Shown piece after piece: positions 63,406 through 64,000 of a stretch of DNA of 64,000 nt. The translations under genes were made by a program, and so were the position numbers. The notes beneath the pieces are model-generated. The model was not told where the DNA came from, did no database searches, and saw nothing but the letters and a program-made list of their open reading frames with translations. Positions within the stretch are counted from its first letter, which is position 1; each line of letters begins with the position of its first letter. Source of the DNA: Chitinophaga oryzae. Its GTDB lineage: Bacteria > Bacteroidota > Bacteroidia > Chitinophagales > Chitinophagaceae. The stretch is taken from positions 434,001-498,000 of the forward strand of contig NZ_CP051204.2 of assembly GCF_012516375.2 (NCBI RefSeq), given 5' to 3'.

Positions 63406-64000
63406 ATGAATAAACTTGCGGGCGAAACCAGTCCTTATTTACTGCAGCACGCGCATAACCCGGTGGAGTGGTATCCCTGGGGAGAAGAGGCACTGGAGCG
63501 GGCCAGAAAGGAAGACAAGCCTATTCTGGTGAGTATCGGATACGCCGCTTGTCACTGGTGTCATGTGATGGAGCGGGAAAGCTTTGAAGATGCAGCTACT
63601 GCTGCCATCATGAATGAGCATTTCATCAACATCAAGATAGACCGGGAGGAACGGCCGGACCTGGACCACATTTATATGGATGCGGTGCAGGCGATGACCG
63701 GCGCCGGCGGATGGCCGCTGAACGTATTCCTGACACCGGATAAAAAACCGTTCTACGGCGGCACCTATTTCCCGCCGGTAAAGGCTTACAACCGGCCTTC
63801 GTGGAAGGATGTGCTGCTGTCGCTGGCGGATGCTTTCGCCAGTAAACGGGAAGACATAGAAACACAGGCTGATAACCTGACACAGCATATCGACCAGTCG
63901 AGCCAGTTCGGACTGGACGCCGGTGTCAACTTTAATATTCCGCGGGAAGAATTGTTTACCCGCCAGCAGTGTGACACCATCTGTGAAAATATGCTCCGGC
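63406..64000 (+). CDS. DUF255 thioredoxin-like protein (SPATA20/YyaL type), truncated by window
   Basis: The first ~198 residues of a DUF255 protein: [20 protein letters not shown], then the CHWC thioredoxin-type motif in [18 protein letters not shown] and [16 protein letters not shown]. Full proteins have ~680 residues with a C-terminal glycoside-hydrolase-like domain; here the frame runs off the end of the window without a stop. Role uncertain. Confidence 0.92.
   Translation, partial: MNKLAGETSPYLLQHAHNPVEWYPWGEEALERARKEDKPILVSIGYAACHWCHVMERESFEDAATAAIMNEHFINIKIDREERPDLDHIYMDAVQAMTGAGGWPLNVFLTPDKKPFYGGTYFPPVKAYNRPSWKDVLLSLADAFASKREDIETQADNLTQHIDQSSQFGLDAGVNFNIPREELFTRQQCDTICENMLR

Overview
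The window looks like chromosome from a Bacteroidota species close to Chitinophaga (Chitinophagaceae). The reasons are promoters of the TTG...TAnnTTTG type, roughly 48-50% GC, and many Bacteroidota families: alternative complex III, DUF5606, DUF4271, DUF2911, DUF6263, TIGR02757, lamin-tail proteins and a TonB receptor with a carboxypeptidase-like N-terminal domain. The genus is inferred, not tested. No rRNA, tRNA, CRISPR array, phage or intact insertion sequence was recognised.

Layout. 0.3-7.1 kb: housekeeping genes (DUF2461, asd, lamin-tail protein, DUF5606, M3 oligopeptidase). 7.2-13 kb: a metal locus, with a Fur-family regulator and an SCO-type thioredoxin-fold protein divergent from a MerC-like membrane protein, a COG0523 GTPase and a TonB-dependent receptor. 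A perfect 19-bp palindrome overlaps the predicted merC promoter, which suggests a Zur-type zinc-starvation regulon. 13-15 kb: outer membrane protein, purN, NlpE-like lipoprotein. 15.6-31.7 kb: one long respiratory operon encoding alternative complex III (ActA-F), then cytochrome oxidase subunits II and I, haem O synthase, two subunit III proteins, subunit IV, SCO, DUF420 and a small membrane protein. Its products pass electrons from menaquinol to cytochrome c and O2. 31.7-40.5 kb: GNAT, MarR, DUF2024, protoglobin, ClC channel, SMR exporter, MeaB, glycosyltransferase, Lon-N protein, an outer membrane protein and LptC. 40.6-64 kb: CsaA, an S9 peptidase, lysS, a stress protein, a flavin reductase/FAH pair, a serine hydrolase, a lipid hydroxylase, DUF6263, TIGR02757, a cystathionine synthase/lyase, DUF2911, ACP phosphodiesterase, a deoxyhypusine-synthase-like protein, hemW, DUF4271, hemD and a truncated DUF255 protein.

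Two non-coding patterns stand out. First, four copies of a short cassette lie on the + strand between 41.2 and 56.4 kb. Each has an upstream CGTTCAC box, a TACCTTTG-like -7 element, a near-identical leader block, and an intrinsic terminator with a GTCT loop and compensatory stem changes; this may be an undescribed small-RNA family. Second, several gene ends carry nested double palindromes with outer arms up to 37 bp.

Five genes are interrupted by what looks like loss of exactly one base, four of them in or next to an obvious homopolymer. The shared pattern points to sequencing error rather than decay, so these genes may be intact in the organism. Two of the five are too fragmented to appear as single reading frames and were found by reading across the break.
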